Origin: Amycolatopsis acididurans
GTDB lineage: Bacteria; Actinomycetota; Actinomycetes; Mycobacteriales; Pseudonocardiaceae
Length of the DNA: 64,000 nt
Assembly (NCBI RefSeq): GCF_012328925.1
Contig: NZ_JAAXLS010000003.1
Location: 1-64,000, forward strand
Reading direction: 5' to 3'
In this document: piece by piece, positions 17,092-27,019 of the stretch
How positions within the stretch are numbered: the first letter of the stretch is position 1
Layout: every line of letters begins with the position of its first letter
Notes under the pieces: model-generated
Told to the model about the DNA's origin: nothing
Database searches by the model: none
Seen by the model: the letters and a program-made list of their open reading frames with translations, nothing else
Translations under genes and position numbers: made by a program

Positions 17092-17715
17092 CTAGCTGCT
17101 GGTGGCCGGAAGCTTCTTCGCGGCCAGCGGGACCAGGCTTTTCACGGCGTCCGCGGCGCGGGCGGTGCTGCTCGCCGTGACCTGCAGGCCCGAGAGCACG
17201 TGCCCACCCGCGAGCAGGACCGTGCACGTCGTCCCCTGGCACCAGCCTTGCGCGGCGTCCGCGGGGCTCGGCAGCGCGACGGCCAGCTTCTGCCCGTCGC
17301 AGCGCACCGCGCCGAGCACGTCGCTCGCCGGGCGGTCGAGGTAGCCCGTCACCTGCTGCATCAGCGACGAGCCGCTCGAGTAGGTCCAGCTCGCGCCACG
17401 CGGGTCGCCCGAGGGCACGGCGTTGAAACAGTCGCCGTTCTCCGCCGGTGTGTTCGCGGGCTTCACGCCTTCGCGCGCCAGATCGTCCTTCGTCAGCACC
17501 GCGGCGCTGACCTCGGCGGCGACGGCGTTCTGCGCGCTCGCCGCCGGGTTCACGCCGGTACCGGTGACGCCGGGCGCCGCGGCCGGCGGCGTGGTCGACG
17601 CGGGCGAGCCGACCGGCGGGTCGTAGTAGGTCTCCAGATCGTTGGGACGGTCGGCGCAACCGGCTAGTCCGGTCAGCAGAACCGCGGCCAGGACCAGTTC
17701 CCGCCCGTGACGCAC
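17092..17715 (-). CDS. Putative lipoprotein of unknown function
   Basis: About 207 residues. The signal peptide ends in LLTGLAGC, a clear lipobox, followed by a Pro/Ala/Thr-rich linker and a domain of about 140 residues with four cysteines (GDCFNAV, AVRCDGQ, GWCQGTTC) that may form two disulfides. I chose GTG 17715 because AAGGGGAG precedes it; the longer frame adds a hydrophilic extension that would mask the signal. I do not recognise the family. It is placed between the Nudix and aldo/keto reductase genes inside the arc-dop interval. Confidence 0.7.
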   Translation of the reverse strand: MRHGRELVLAAVLLTGLAGCADRPNDLETYYDPPVGSPASTTPPAAAPGVTGTGVNPAASAQNAVAAEVSAAVLTKDDLAREGVKPANTPAENGDCFNAVPSGDPRGASWTYSSGSSLMQQVTGYLDRPASDVLGAVRCDGQKLAVALPSPADAAQGWCQGTTCTVLLAGGHVLSGLQVTASSTARAADAVKSLVPLAAKKLPATSS

Positions 17716-17768
17716 CCTGTGGCTCCCCTTCGTGTTCCGGCAGTGGCCGCCGACACTAGCGGAAACGC

Positions 17769-18695
17769 TTACCGCCAATGCAGAGAGGATCGCCGACCCC
17801 AGTACTCACCCGGCGGCTGGGCCAAAGTCGCCAGCGCACGCAACTCGCCCTCGGCCAGGCTGATCTTCGTGGCGGCCAGGTTCGCGGCCAGCTGCGCGGT
17901 GCTCGAGGGACCCACGAGCACCGTGTCCGCCCACGGCCGCGCCAGCACCGCCGCCACCGCGACCGCGTCCGGACCGACGCCGTGCCGTTCGGCGATGCGG
18001 CCGAGCACCGCCGACGGCTCCGCCACGAGCCGGCCGTTGGCCAGGGTTTCCTTCACCAGCACCAGGTTTCCGGCCTCATGCGCCTCGGCCAGCGCCCGGC
18101 CCGCCGACGGTTCGAGCAGGTTCCACGTCGACTGCACCGCCGTGAACACCGGCCGCCCCGCGATCTCCAGGTCGAACGCGCGCCGGATCACCGCGCTCTG
18201 CCGTGGACCCGACGTGGAGAATCCGACGCGCACCCCGTCGTCGGTCAGCGCGGACAGAGCGCGCAGCAACGGCTCGTCGGTGAACAGCGGGCTGTCCATG
18301 GTCAGCGAGTGCACCTGGTAGAGATTGATCGACGAGCCCAGCAGTGCGCGGCTTTCCGACCACTGCCGGGAGAAACTGCTCGCCGAATGCTCCTTGACCT
18401 CGTGCATGGCCGCGTCCATCCGCCACGCGCCCACGTAGGTGTAGCCCCACTTGCTGGACACCGTCAGATCTGGGTGGCTGCGCTCGGCGAGCCAGCCCGC
18501 GAGGAACTCCTCCGCCCGGCCGTAGGAACGCGCGACGTCGATCCACCGGACCCCGGCGCGATACGCGGCGTCCAGCACCGCGTACGTCGCCCGGCGCATG
18601 GACTCGACGTCGCGGTCCGCCGGCAGTTCCTTCTCCCTGCCCAGATTGATGTAGGCGGGCCGCCCGAGCGCGGCCAGGCCGACTCCGATTCGCAG
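17769..18695 (-). CDS. Aldo/keto reductase, apparently with CTG start
   Basis: About 308 residues of the aldo/keto reductase barrel. Strand 1 is RIGVGLAALGRPAYINLG. The catalytic Asp and Tyr are in IDVARSYGRAEEFLAGWL, the Lys in SSKWGY and the His in YQVHSL. Later strands include VRVGFSTSG and LVKETLANGRL. The frame closes with a stop just upstream, and the only usual start that keeps strand 1 is CTG at 18695, with GAGAGGGGG five bases upstream. The next ATG (18599) would delete strand 1. A GTGTA-N8-TACAC palindrome lies about 65-80 bases upstream. The substrate is unknown. Confidence 0.8.
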   Translation of the reverse strand: MRIGVGLAALGRPAYINLGREKELPADRDVESMRRATYAVLDAAYRAGVRWIDVARSYGRAEEFLAGWLAERSHPDLTVSSKWGYTYVGAWRMDAAMHEVKEHSASSFSRQWSESRALLGSSINLYQVHSLTMDSPLFTDEPLLRALSALTDDGVRVGFSTSGPRQSAVIRRAFDLEIAGRPVFTAVQSTWNLLEPSAGRALAEAHEAGNLVLVKETLANGRLVAEPSAVLGRIAERHGVGPDAVAVAAVLARPWADTVLVGPSSTAQLAANLAATKISLAEGELRALATLAQPPGEYWGRRSSLHWR

Positions 18696-18758
18696 GGTTT
18701 CCCCCTCTCTCCGCGGTTCTCACCGCTGCCGAACGCGGAGACCCTATCCTGCCGCGCC

Positions 18759-18776
18759 GTGTAGGACGTTATACAC
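18759..18776. repeat. Palindrome copy 1, GTGTAGGACGTTATACAC
   Basis: An 18-bp dyad, GTGTA-gg-ACGT-ta-TACAC, lies between the aldo/keto reductase start and the end of the 114-residue gene, and supplies that gene's TAA stop. The same core recurs at 19123-19138 and 58138-58153. It is positioned where it could be an operator for the reductase. Confidence 0.55.
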
Positions 18777-19113
18777 CTGAATCGCGCTGGCGGAGGATCT
18801 CCAGCCACTGCGCGGAGTTCAGCGCCTGCCGGTGCAGCTTCTCCAGCCGCGCCGCGGGCGCCCGGACGTATCCCTTGCCGAAGACCGGCGCGATCTGCCG
18901 CAGGCTCGCTCCCTCTTCACGCGCGGCGAGCAGCGCCCAGTCGGAGGCGTCCGCGCACGCCGCCGAGGCGCGCCGCAGCTCCCCCAGCACGGCGATCAGA
19001 TCGTCGGCGCTCACCGTTCCCGCCCGGACCGCGGCCGCGGTCTCCTCCAGCCAGGACAGCACGTCCCCGGCCGTGATGGGTGCACGCGGGCGCGCGTCTT
19101 CGGATTCGCTCAC
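18769..19113 (-). CDS. Small protein with possible helix-turn-helix
   Basis: A 114-residue, mostly helical protein. The segment LLAAREEGASLRQIAPVFGKGY (about residues 64-85), followed by RAPAARLEKLHRQA, looks like a helix-turn-helix with a following basic helix. No other domain is visible and I do not recognise the family. The start is GTG 19113. TATACT lies 9-14 bases upstream on the minus strand, so the mRNA may be leaderless. The gene is bracketed by two copies of a rare palindrome, one over its promoter and one over its stop codon, which suggests autoregulation or a mobile cassette; both are inference. Confidence 0.65.
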   Translation of the reverse strand: MSESEDARPRAPITAGDVLSWLEETAAAVRAGTVSADDLIAVLGELRRASAACADASDWALLAAREEGASLRQIAPVFGKGYVRAPAARLEKLHRQALNSAQWLEILRQRDSGV

Positions 19114-19122
19114 AGCCGTGGA

Positions 19123-19138
19123 GTATAGGGCGTTATAC
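19123..19138. repeat. Palindrome copy 2, GTATAGGGCGTTATAC
   Basis: The core GTATA-N6-TATAC lies 10 bases upstream of the 114-residue gene's GTG. On the minus strand it overlaps the hexamer TATACT, a good -10 element, so a protein bound here would block the promoter. Confidence 0.55.
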
Positions 19139-19162
19139 AGCTCGCAGGCATCCCGACACGCG

Positions 19163-19200
19163 GCGGGGCCGCCGACCCTGGCTTGGATCGGCGGCCCCGC
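19163..19200 (-). terminator. Terminator of arc
   Basis: A perfect 13-bp stem, GCGGGGCCGCCGA (19163-19175) with TCGGCGGCCCCGC (19188-19200), begins 13 bases after the arc stop on the minus strand. There is no T tract, as is common in actinobacteria. Confidence 0.75.
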
Positions 19201-19212
19201 TGGGAATCGCTG

Positions 19213-21024
19213 TTACAGGTACTGACCGGTATTGGTCGCCGTGTCGATGACCCGGCCGGAGTCCTGGTTCTTACCGGTGACGAGGGTCCGGATGTAGACG
19301 ATCCGCTCCCCCTTCTTGCCGGAGATCCGGGCCCAGTCGTCCGGGTTCGTCGTGTTCGGCAGGTCCTCGTTCTCCGCGAACTCGTCGACGATCGCGTCCA
19401 GCAGGTGCTGCACGCGCAGGCCGGGCTGCTTGGTCTCCAGCACCGACTTGATCGCCGACTTCTTCGCCCGGTCCACGATGTTCTGGATCATGGCACCCGA
19501 GTTGAAGTCACGGAAGTAGAGGATCTCCTTGTCCCCGTTGGCGTAGGTGACCTCGAGGAACCGGTTCTCGTCGGTCTCCTCGTACATCCGCTCGACCGTG
19601 TGCTGGATCATCGCGTCGATCGTGGCCTGGGAGTCTCCGCCGAACTCGGCGAGGTCGTCGGCGTGGATCGGCAGACCCGAGGTCAGGTACTTCGAGAAGA
19701 TGTCCTTGGCACCCTCGGCGTCCGGACGCTCGATCTTGATCTTCACGTCCAGCCGGCCCGGTCGCAGGATCGCCGGGTCGATCATGTCCTCGCGGTTGGA
19801 GGCGCCGATGACGATGACGTTCTCCAGCCCTTCGACACCGTCGATCTCCGACAGCAGCTGCGGCACGATCGTGGTCTCCACGTCCGAGGACACGCCGCTG
19901 CCACGCGTACGGAAGATCGACTCCATCTCGTCGAAGAACACGATCACGGGGGTGCCGTCGGAGGCCTTTTCCCGTGCCCGCTGGAAGATGAGCCGGATAC
20001 TGCGCTCGGTCTCGCCGACGAACTTGTTCAGCAGCTCGGGGCCCTTGATGTTGAGGAAGTAGGACTTCGCCTCCGCGGCGGCGCCCTCACCACCCCTGGC
20101 CTCGGCGACCTTCTTCGCCAGCGAGTTGGCCACGGCCTTCGCGATCAGCGTCTTACCGCAACCGGGAGGACCGTAGAGCAGCACGCCCTTCGGCGGCCGG
20201 AGCTCGTACTCGCGGTAGAGGTCGGCGTGCAGGAACGGCAGCTCCACGGCGTCGCGGATCTGCTCGATCTGCCGGAAGAGGCCACCGATGTCCTCGTACC
20301 GCACGTCCGGGACCTCTTCCAGCACGAGGTCCTCGACCTCGGCCTTCGGGACCCGTTCGTAGGCGTAGCCGGCCTTGGAGTCGACCAGCAGCGAGTCACC
20401 CGCCTTCAGCGGCTGCTCGGCCAGCGGGTCGGACAGCCACACCACGCGTTCCTCGTCGGCGTGCCCGACGACGAGAGCGCGCGACGGCCCGCTCTCCACC
20501 TCGGGTGCGAGCACCTCGCGGAGCGCGCACACCTCACCGGTACGCTCGAAGTCGCCGCCCTCGACCACCGTGAGCGCTTCGTTGAGGCGCAACGCCTGGC
20601 CTCGGCGCAGGGTTTCGATTTCCACCGCCGGGGACACGGAGACCCGCATTTTGCGGCCCGCCGTGAACACGTCCACGGTGTTGTCCTCGTACGCCTGCAC
20701 GAATACGCCGTACCCGCTGGGCGGCTGGGCGAGCCGGTCCACCTCTTCGCGAAGGGCGAGCAGCTGCCCGCGGGCCTCGCGCAAGGTCTCGACCAGTTTG
20801 CTGTTCCGCTCCGTGAGCTGGGCAACCCGTTCGGAAGCCTCGGCGAGGCGTTGCTCCAGCACCCGGTTCTGGCGTGGGGATTCGGTCAGCTTCCTCCGCA
20901 GCAGTGCTACTTCCTCCTCGAGGAAACGCATCTGCCGCGCTTGTTCGTCCGGCGTCGTTCCAGCTCCAGTCGTCTCTGAAGGGTCGGCTTCTTCATGCCG
21001 ACCTCCGGGAAGGTCGTGTTGCAT
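19213..21024 (-). CDS. arc: Proteasome-associated AAA ATPase Arc (Mpa)
   Basis: A 603-residue hexameric unfoldase. A coiled coil spans about residues 30-97 and binds Pup. OB folds lie at about 100-230. The AAA domain has Walker A GPPGCGKT (285-292) and Walker B IVFFDE (361-366), with the arginine finger in ILRPGRLD. The C-terminus is GQYL, the motif that docks on the proteasome alpha ring. The start is ATG 21024 with GAGGAGGTG upstream. It is separated from dop by four accessory genes instead of lying beside it. Confidence 0.97.
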   Translation of the reverse strand: MQHDLPGGRHEEADPSETTGAGTTPDEQARQMRFLEEEVALLRRKLTESPRQNRVLEQRLAEASERVAQLTERNSKLVETLREARGQLLALREEVDRLAQPPSGYGVFVQAYEDNTVDVFTAGRKMRVSVSPAVEIETLRRGQALRLNEALTVVEGGDFERTGEVCALREVLAPEVESGPSRALVVGHADEERVVWLSDPLAEQPLKAGDSLLVDSKAGYAYERVPKAEVEDLVLEEVPDVRYEDIGGLFRQIEQIRDAVELPFLHADLYREYELRPPKGVLLYGPPGCGKTLIAKAVANSLAKKVAEARGGEGAAAEAKSYFLNIKGPELLNKFVGETERSIRLIFQRAREKASDGTPVIVFFDEMESIFRTRGSGVSSDVETTIVPQLLSEIDGVEGLENVIVIGASNREDMIDPAILRPGRLDVKIKIERPDAEGAKDIFSKYLTSGLPIHADDLAEFGGDSQATIDAMIQHTVERMYEETDENRFLEVTYANGDKEILYFRDFNSGAMIQNIVDRAKKSAIKSVLETKQPGLRVQHLLDAIVDEFAENEDLPNTTNPDDWARISGKKGERIVYIRTLVTGKNQDSGRVIDTATNTGQYL

Positions 21025-21442
21025 GTCGGCACCTCCTCGGAGTGCTTTTCATCCACGGTACCGGCGATCACCGACATGAAAAGGCCTATCCGCATCACAG
21101 GATCGGCGCGTCGCACCGGATGCATGAACAAACGCGTAACGCAAGCGCCCGTCACGGTGCTAGGTGGACCGGTGAGAAAACTACTCTCGGTAGAGCCTTG
21201 ACCACTCTGTGCGGCCGCTCGGGCTGTGCACCCTTCACCCATGTCACGACCACCCAACCAAGGCTTTACAGGACGTTCATGTGAGGCTTCCCCTTCGGAA
21301 CGTGTTCAAACCAGCGGAAAACGTGTCCAAGAAGAAGCTTTCCGTTGGCGTGGCAAGATCTCCGCCCACGAGGCGAACCGGAACCACCGCCGATGCGTCG
21401 AACCAGGCATTCGGATCTTTCACGACGAGAGGGCAGCCACTC
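21025..21442. other. Divergent intergenic region of 418 bp
   Basis: No convincing gene. It must hold the arc promoter (minus) and the promoter of the 21443 gene (plus). The only clear elements are the arc ribosome binding site near 21031-21040 and a modest drop in GC around 21120-21200 and 21290-21350. I found no strong -35/-10 pair, dyad or RNA structure to name. Confidence 0.4.
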
Positions 21443-22093
21443 ATGACCTACCCGCCCTACGGGCAGCAGCCGGGCCAGCCCGGCCCCTACCCGCAACAGG
21501 GGTCCTTCGGCCAGCAGCCGCCCAGCGGGTTCCCGCACAGCGGCCCCCAGCCGCAGCCCGGCTACCCGGGGGCGCAGCAGCCCGATCCGTGGGCCCAGCA
21601 GCCCGGCTACCAGGGCGGGCAACCGGACCCCTGGGGTCAGCAGCCCGGTGCGTTCGCCCAGTTCCCGGGCGGTGAGGGCGCCGCGCCGCCCAAGAAAAAG
21701 AAGACCGGCCTGATCATCGGCATCGTCGTCGCGGTCGTGGTGCTCGTCGGTGGTGGCGTCACCGCGTTGCTGCTGCTCACCGGCGGTTCGGGCGGCGTGG
21801 CGGACAAGACCGCCGATCCGAAGTCGCTGGCACAGGCCGCCGTCGAGACGGTCAACAACCGCGACGCCAAGGGCTACGCCGCCCTCGTCTGCACCGTGCC
21901 CAAGCAGTCCGAAGTCGACGATCTGCAGAAGCAGTGGGCCGCCAACACCGACCAGAAGGCGAGCGTCACCGGCGACCCGCAGATCACCGGGACCACCGCG
22001 AAGGTGCCGGTCACCGTCACGATCAACGGGAAGACGCGCAGCAACGACATCCTGATGAAGCAGCAGAACGGCAAGTGGTGCGTCGAGGAATAG
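21443..22093 (+). CDS. Membrane-anchored protein with proline/glutamine-rich N-terminus and DUF4878-like domain
   Basis: 216 residues. Residues 1-80 are low-complexity Gln/Pro/Gly/Tyr repeats (YGQQPGQPGPYPQQ, QQPGYQGGQPDPWGQQ) in the cytoplasm. KKKK then precedes one membrane helix (GLIIGIVVAVVVLVGGGVTALLLL). The extracellular part (DPKSLAQAAVETVNNRDAKGYAAL to SNDILMKQQNGKWCVEE) resembles DUF4878/lumazine-binding-like domains with two cysteines. It occupies the position of lppK beside mpa in mycobacteria, from memory, but has no lipobox. Function unknown. Confidence 0.8.
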   Translation: MTYPPYGQQPGQPGPYPQQGSFGQQPPSGFPHSGPQPQPGYPGAQQPDPWAQQPGYQGGQPDPWGQQPGAFAQFPGGEGAAPPKKKKTGLIIGIVVAVVVLVGGGVTALLLLTGGSGGVADKTADPKSLAQAAVETVNNRDAKGYAALVCTVPKQSEVDDLQKQWAANTDQKASVTGDPQITGTTAKVPVTVTINGKTRSNDILMKQQNGKWCVEE

Positions 22094-22119
22094 CCTGACC
22101 GGCCGGCCAGGCCGGGCGC

Positions 22120-22965
<846 letters not shown>

Positions 22966-23007
22966 CTACGCGGCGATCGATACTCGCAGATCAGCCCCGG
23001 CGCGGAC

Positions 23008-24189
23008 TCAGCGGGGACGCCGGTTGAGCGCGGCGCGCAGATCCTCGCGCCGCAGCACGCCCGCGGGCCTGCCCTCGTCGTCGACGACCAGGAACTGCCA
23101 CGCCGCGGTCTCGCGCACCCGTTCGGCGATGTCCTCGCCCGGTTCCGAGGCCAGCAACACGGTGTCGGCGCGGATCGGTTCCGCGGCCAGTTCCGCCGGA
23201 GCGTGCGGCGACTCCGCCGCCAGCCGCTCGGCGTCGGTCTCGTCGAGCAGCCCCGCGGCGACCCCGTCGGCACGCACCAGCACCACGCCACGGCCCGCGG
23301 ACGCGGCCAGCGCGTCCGACACCGGGCTCTCCGCGGGCAGTTGCAGCACCGGGCGGACGAGGTCGGTCACCGACAGCCCGTCGGGCCACGTCCTGTTGCT
23401 CTCGGCGGCCAGCTCGCCACCGGCGCCCATCACCACGAACCAGGCGGTCACCAGGCAGACCCCGAGCCGCAGCCAGCGGTCGGCGCTGCCGTCGATCATG
23501 CCGATCAGCGCCCACAGCAACAGCGCGACCGCGACGAGACCACCACCGAACACGGCGGCCTTCGTGCCGCGCGCCCGGGTGCCGGTCAGCGCCCACACCC
23601 CCGCGCGCAGCAGCCGCCCGCCATCCAGCGGCAGGCCCGGCAGCAGGTTGAACACGCCCACCGCGAGGTTCGCGACCGCGCATTCGGCGACGAGCAGCCA
23701 CGCGGCCGAATCGCCCGGCACGGCGAGCAGCAGCACCCCGCAGAACGCCGCGAGCAGCACCGACACGATCGGTCCCGCCGCGGCGACGAGGCCTTCCTGC
23801 CTCGGCTGCTTGGGAGTTCTGGACACTTCGGACAGACCGCCGAGCAGGAACAGCCGCAGCCTGCGCACCGGGATGCCCAGCCGCAGCGCCACGACGGTGT
23901 GCCCGAGTTCGTGGGCCAGCACGGACAGGCCGAGCAGGACGGCGAACGCCGCCGCCAGTGTCCAGGACGTGGCCGGGCCCGCGCCCGGCAGCAGGCGGTC
24001 CACCATCGGCGCGTACAGCACGATCACGACCAGCGAGCCGATCCACCACGACGGCGCCAGCAGCACCGGCACCTCGCGCACCCGGAACAGCAGCAGCCCG
24101 CCGTCGGCGGTGGTGAGCACGCGCCGTGGGCTGCTCTGCTGCGGGTGATGGCTGGTCGCGGACATGCCCCAAAGCGTAGAACGACCCAT
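23008..24189 (-). CDS. Site-2 protease family metalloprotease (M50) with CBS pair
   Basis: A 393-residue membrane protease. HELGH at residues 93-97 lies in a hydrophobic segment and gives two zinc-binding His and the catalytic Glu. NLLPGLPLDGGRLLRA supplies the zinc-binding Asp. The last 110 residues form two CBS motifs (LVRPVLQLPAESPVSDALAA; GVAAGLLDETDAERLAAESP; WQFLVVDDEGRPAGVLRREDL), which usually sense adenine nucleotides. This is the Rip3/SpoIVFB-like group. It may cleave membrane-bound anti-sigma factors; the target is unknown. The ATG at 24189 has GGAAG upstream, but ATG 24165 is also possible. Confidence 0.88.
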   Translation of the reverse strand: MGRSTLWGMSATSHHPQQSSPRRVLTTADGGLLLFRVREVPVLLAPSWWIGSLVVIVLYAPMVDRLLPGAGPATSWTLAAAFAVLLGLSVLAHELGHTVVALRLGIPVRRLRLFLLGGLSEVSRTPKQPRQEGLVAAAGPIVSVLLAAFCGVLLLAVPGDSAAWLLVAECAVANLAVGVFNLLPGLPLDGGRLLRAGVWALTGTRARGTKAAVFGGGLVAVALLLWALIGMIDGSADRWLRLGVCLVTAWFVVMGAGGELAAESNRTWPDGLSVTDLVRPVLQLPAESPVSDALAASAGRGVVLVRADGVAAGLLDETDAERLAAESPHAPAELAAEPIRADTVLLASEPGEDIAERVRETAAWQFLVVDDEGRPAGVLRREDLRAALNRRPR

Positions 24190-24280
24190 GTAGGACTTCC
24201 GTCATGGCAACCCGTACAGGTGGCGATGACGGCGTGTGGCGTTCCCGGAAGTGTCGGAGTGCTCCCTTAGAGTGCGGGGC

Positions 24281-25168
24281 ATGGCACAGATCGCGACGGA
24301 AGAGGCGCAGCCCGGCTCCCGCACGGCGGCGCGGCGCCCGGCGTTGTCGCCGTCGAGGGCGAGTGACTTCAAGCAGTGCCCGCTGCTCTACCGCTTCCGC
24401 GCGGTGGACCGCTTACCCGAAGTCCCCACGAAGGCCCAGCTGCGGGGCACGCTCGTGCACTCGGTGCTGGAGCGGCTGTTCGCGCTGCCCCAGCACGACC
24501 GCCTGCCCGGCCGCGCCAGGGAGCTGCTGGCACCGGCCTGGTCCGAGCTGACCGGCGAACGCCCGGAATGGGCCGAGCTGTTCGCCGGCGAGGACGACGC
24601 CCAGGTGGCGGAGTGGCTGTCCAGCGCGGAAAAGCTGCTGGACAGCTACTTCGCGCTGGAGGACCCGCGCCGGCTCGATCCGGAGGCGTGCGAGCTGCAC
24701 GTCGAGATCGAGCTGGACTCCGGGGTGCGGCTGCGCGGCTACGTCGACCGGCTCGACGTCGCGCCGACCGGCGAGATTCGGGTGGTGGACTACAAGACCG
24801 GCACCGCGCCGAGGGAGATCGGCGAGGCCAAGGCCATGTTCCAGATGAAGTTCTACGCGGTGGTGCTGTGGCGGCTGCGCGGCATCGTGCCCCGCCAGCT
24901 CAAGCTCATGTACCTGACCGACGGGCAGTCGCTGGCCTACACGCCCGACGAGCCCGAGCTGCGCCGCTTCGAACGCACGCTGGAAGCGATCTGGCAGGCC
25001 ATCCTGAAGGCGGGCAGGACCGGCGACTTCCGGCCCAGCCCGAGCCGCCTGTGCGACTGGTGCGCGCATCAGTCGCTGTGCCCGTCCTTCGGCGGCACAC
25101 CGCCGGACTATCCCGGCTGGCCCGAACCGGACCCGGGCGAGGAGACCCCGTTGGACAGGGCGGACTGA
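24281..25168 (+). CDS. RecB-family exonuclease, PD-(D/E)XK, with iron-sulfur cysteines
   Basis: 295 residues. SPSRASDFKQCPLLYRFR is the RecB-like N-terminal motif with the first cysteine, followed by TLVHSVLERLF. The nuclease core is LRGYVDRLD-x8-IRVVDYKTG, giving the catalytic Asp, Asp and Lys. The QMKFYA motif follows. C-terminal CDWCAHQSLCPSF adds three cysteines, which with the first probably bind a 4Fe-4S cluster as in AddB/Cas4-type nucleases. It is the standalone Rv2119-like protein rather than full RecB. Start ATG 24281. It ends two bases before the next gene, so the two are co-transcribed. Confidence 0.9.
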   Translation: MAQIATEEAQPGSRTAARRPALSPSRASDFKQCPLLYRFRAVDRLPEVPTKAQLRGTLVHSVLERLFALPQHDRLPGRARELLAPAWSELTGERPEWAELFAGEDDAQVAEWLSSAEKLLDSYFALEDPRRLDPEACELHVEIELDSGVRLRGYVDRLDVAPTGEIRVVDYKTGTAPREIGEAKAMFQMKFYAVVLWRLRGIVPRQLKLMYLTDGQSLAYTPDEPELRRFERTLEAIWQAILKAGRTGDFRPSPSRLCDWCAHQSLCPSFGGTPPDYPGWPEPDPGEETPLDRAD

Positions 25169-25170
25169 CC

Positions 25171-26019
25171 ATGGCCGAGACCGCGCACGCAGCGGAGATG
25201 ACGCGGGAATCTCCGCGCAGCAGAACCGGTGGGGTGCGGGAGCTCCCGCCCGCGTTCTACCTGCCGCTGGGTGAGGACAGGTTCCAGCCGACCGAGCACA
25301 CCTCGGGCCCGTGGTCGCCGGAGGCGCAGCATTTCGGCCCGCCCTCGGCGCTGCTGGTCCGCGCGCTGGAGGCACTGCCGTCGTCGTGGCCGAACGTGCT
25401 GGCCAGGGTCACGATCGAGATCCTCGGGCCCGCGCCGCTGACGGAGCTGACCGTGCGCTCACGCGTCGAGCGGCCGGGGCGCTCGGTGGAGTTGCTGAGC
25501 GCCGAACTCGCCGCCGGGCCGCGCGCGGTCGCGCGGGCCTCGGCGTGGCGCATCACCACGACCGACACCCACGAGATCGCGAGCGCGGCCGCGCCGCCGT
25601 GGCCCGAGCCGGACGAGTGCCCGCCGTCGCGCTGGCCGGAGGGCTGGTTCGGCGGCTACCTCTCCGCGATGGAGTGGCGCACCGTCTCCGGCGACATCGT
25701 CGAGCCGGGGGCCGCGGGGGTGTGGGCGCGGCAGCGGGTGGCACTCGTCGACGGCGAGGAGCCCAGCGCGCTGCAGCGGCTGTTCACCGTCGCCGACTCC
25801 GGCAACGGCATCTCCAACTCGCTCGATCCCGGCCAGTGGTGGTTCATCAACAGCGAGCTCACGGTGCACGTGCACCGGCCGCCGGTGAGCGACTGGATCG
25901 GGCTCGACGCGGCCACGGTGATCGGCCCGCACGGGGTCGGCACGGCCACGAGTACGCTCCGCGACCTGGCGGGGCCGATGGGAACCGGCGCACAGGCACT
26001 GATGGTCCGGACACGCTAG
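25171..26019 (+). CDS. Acyl-CoA thioesterase-like protein (double hotdog)
   Basis: 282 residues. Two hotdog-type halves are visible: FYLPLGEDRFQPTEHTSGPW with AQHFGPPSALLVRALE (about 30-65), and WARQRVALVDGEEPSALQRL with SVD-like ADSGNGISNSLDPGQWWFIN (about 190-240). This is the TesB/4HBT_3 arrangement. It probably hydrolyses an acyl-CoA, but active-site residues are not firmly identifiable. It lies directly behind the RecB-like gene in a two-gene operon. Confidence 0.75.
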   Translation: MAETAHAAEMTRESPRSRTGGVRELPPAFYLPLGEDRFQPTEHTSGPWSPEAQHFGPPSALLVRALEALPSSWPNVLARVTIEILGPAPLTELTVRSRVERPGRSVELLSAELAAGPRAVARASAWRITTTDTHEIASAAAPPWPEPDECPPSRWPEGWFGGYLSAMEWRTVSGDIVEPGAAGVWARQRVALVDGEEPSALQRLFTVADSGNGISNSLDPGQWWFINSELTVHVHRPPVSDWIGLDAATVIGPHGVGTATSTLRDLAGPMGTGAQALMVRTR

Positions 26020-26089
26020 CCAGGTCCCCCAGGTGCGCGCTGAGATCCACTAACCTGACCCGGAACGACCAACACCTGGGAGCGCTTGA

Positions 26090-27019
26090 GTGCAGATCAC
26101 CTCGGTGGTCAACCAGAAGGGCGGCGTCGGCAAGACCGCGCTGAGCGTGGGCTCGGCGGCCGCGCTCGCGGAGCGCGGCCTGCGGGTCCTGCTGATCGAC
26201 CTCGACCCGCAAGGCCACGCGACGACGGAGATGCTCGGGCTGCCCGAGGTCCCGCCGCAGTCCCCCAGCCTGGCCAAGGCGCTGACCAAGACGTGGAAGG
26301 GCCCCGTCGAGGACCTGGTGGTCACGCATCCGCGCAGCAATGTCGGCCCGGGCGGCACGCTGGACGTGATCCCGACGTCGCCGGGGATGTTCGACCTGAT
26401 CCGCAGGCTGGACAACTTCCGGGTGCCGGGCTGGCAGCTGGCGCGGGTGATCCAGTTCGCCAACTACGACCACGTGATCATCGACTGCCCGCCCGCGCTG
26501 GACCTGCTCACCAACAATGCGCTCGCGGCCACCCATGGGATCCTGGTCCCGGTGCAGCCCGACCGCACCAGCATCCGGGCGCTGCGGCTGCTCAACGACC
26601 AGCTCGGCTACGTGCGGGAATCGGTCCAGCGCGAGCCGATCCCCTACTTCGGCGTGGTACCGGGCCTGTACAGGCGGCCGATGTCGACCTACGCGCAGGC
26701 GGCACTGGCCGAGCTGCAGGAGTTCGGCTACCCGCTGCTGTCGCACGTGCCGCTCGGCGTCGTGATGAACGAGGCCGCCGCCCACGGCACCCCGGTCACC
26801 ACGTACGCGCCGGAGACCACGCAGGCGGTGGCGTTCCGGCAGATCGCCGAGATCCTGGAGGGCTACCGCACGCGCTACCCGGCCCCCGCGCCCGTACCGG
26901 ACGCGGACGAGTTCGTGTTCGAGGACTTCATCACCGAGGTCGCCCAGACCCGCAACGACAACGACAACGGCGCACGCAAGAAGCTCTACGACCTGCTGCC
27001 GAAGAAGCCGCGCGGTTAG
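26090..27019 (+). CDS. ParA/MinD-type ATPase, orphan
   Basis: A 309-residue P-loop ATPase. The deviant Walker A motif KGGVGKT is at residues 10-16, LLIDLDPQGHAT follows and VIIDCPPALDLLT gives the Walker B-like segment. The N-terminal signature lysine is present. C-terminal 50 residues are acidic and extended (PVPDADEFVFEDFITEV). It has no parB or chromosomal origin context, so it probably positions some other cargo or has a non-partition role. Start GTG 26090 with TGGGAG upstream. Its end overlaps the AEC carrier gene tail to tail by four bases. Confidence 0.9.
   Translation: MQITSVVNQKGGVGKTALSVGSAAALAERGLRVLLIDLDPQGHATTEMLGLPEVPPQSPSLAKALTKTWKGPVEDLVVTHPRSNVGPGGTLDVIPTSPGMFDLIRRLDNFRVPGWQLARVIQFANYDHVIIDCPPALDLLTNNALAATHGILVPVQPDRTSIRALRLLNDQLGYVRESVQREPIPYFGVVPGLYRRPMSTYAQAALAELQEFGYPLLSHVPLGVVMNEAAAHGTPVTTYAPETTQAVAFRQIAEILEGYRTRYPAPAPVPDADEFVFEDFITEVAQTRNDNDNGARKKLYDLLPKKPRG

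Noticed and set aside
18759..19138. Integron attC-like site at the palindromes
   Set aside because: GTTATAC does not fit the GTTRRRY core and there is no integrase gene in the window.
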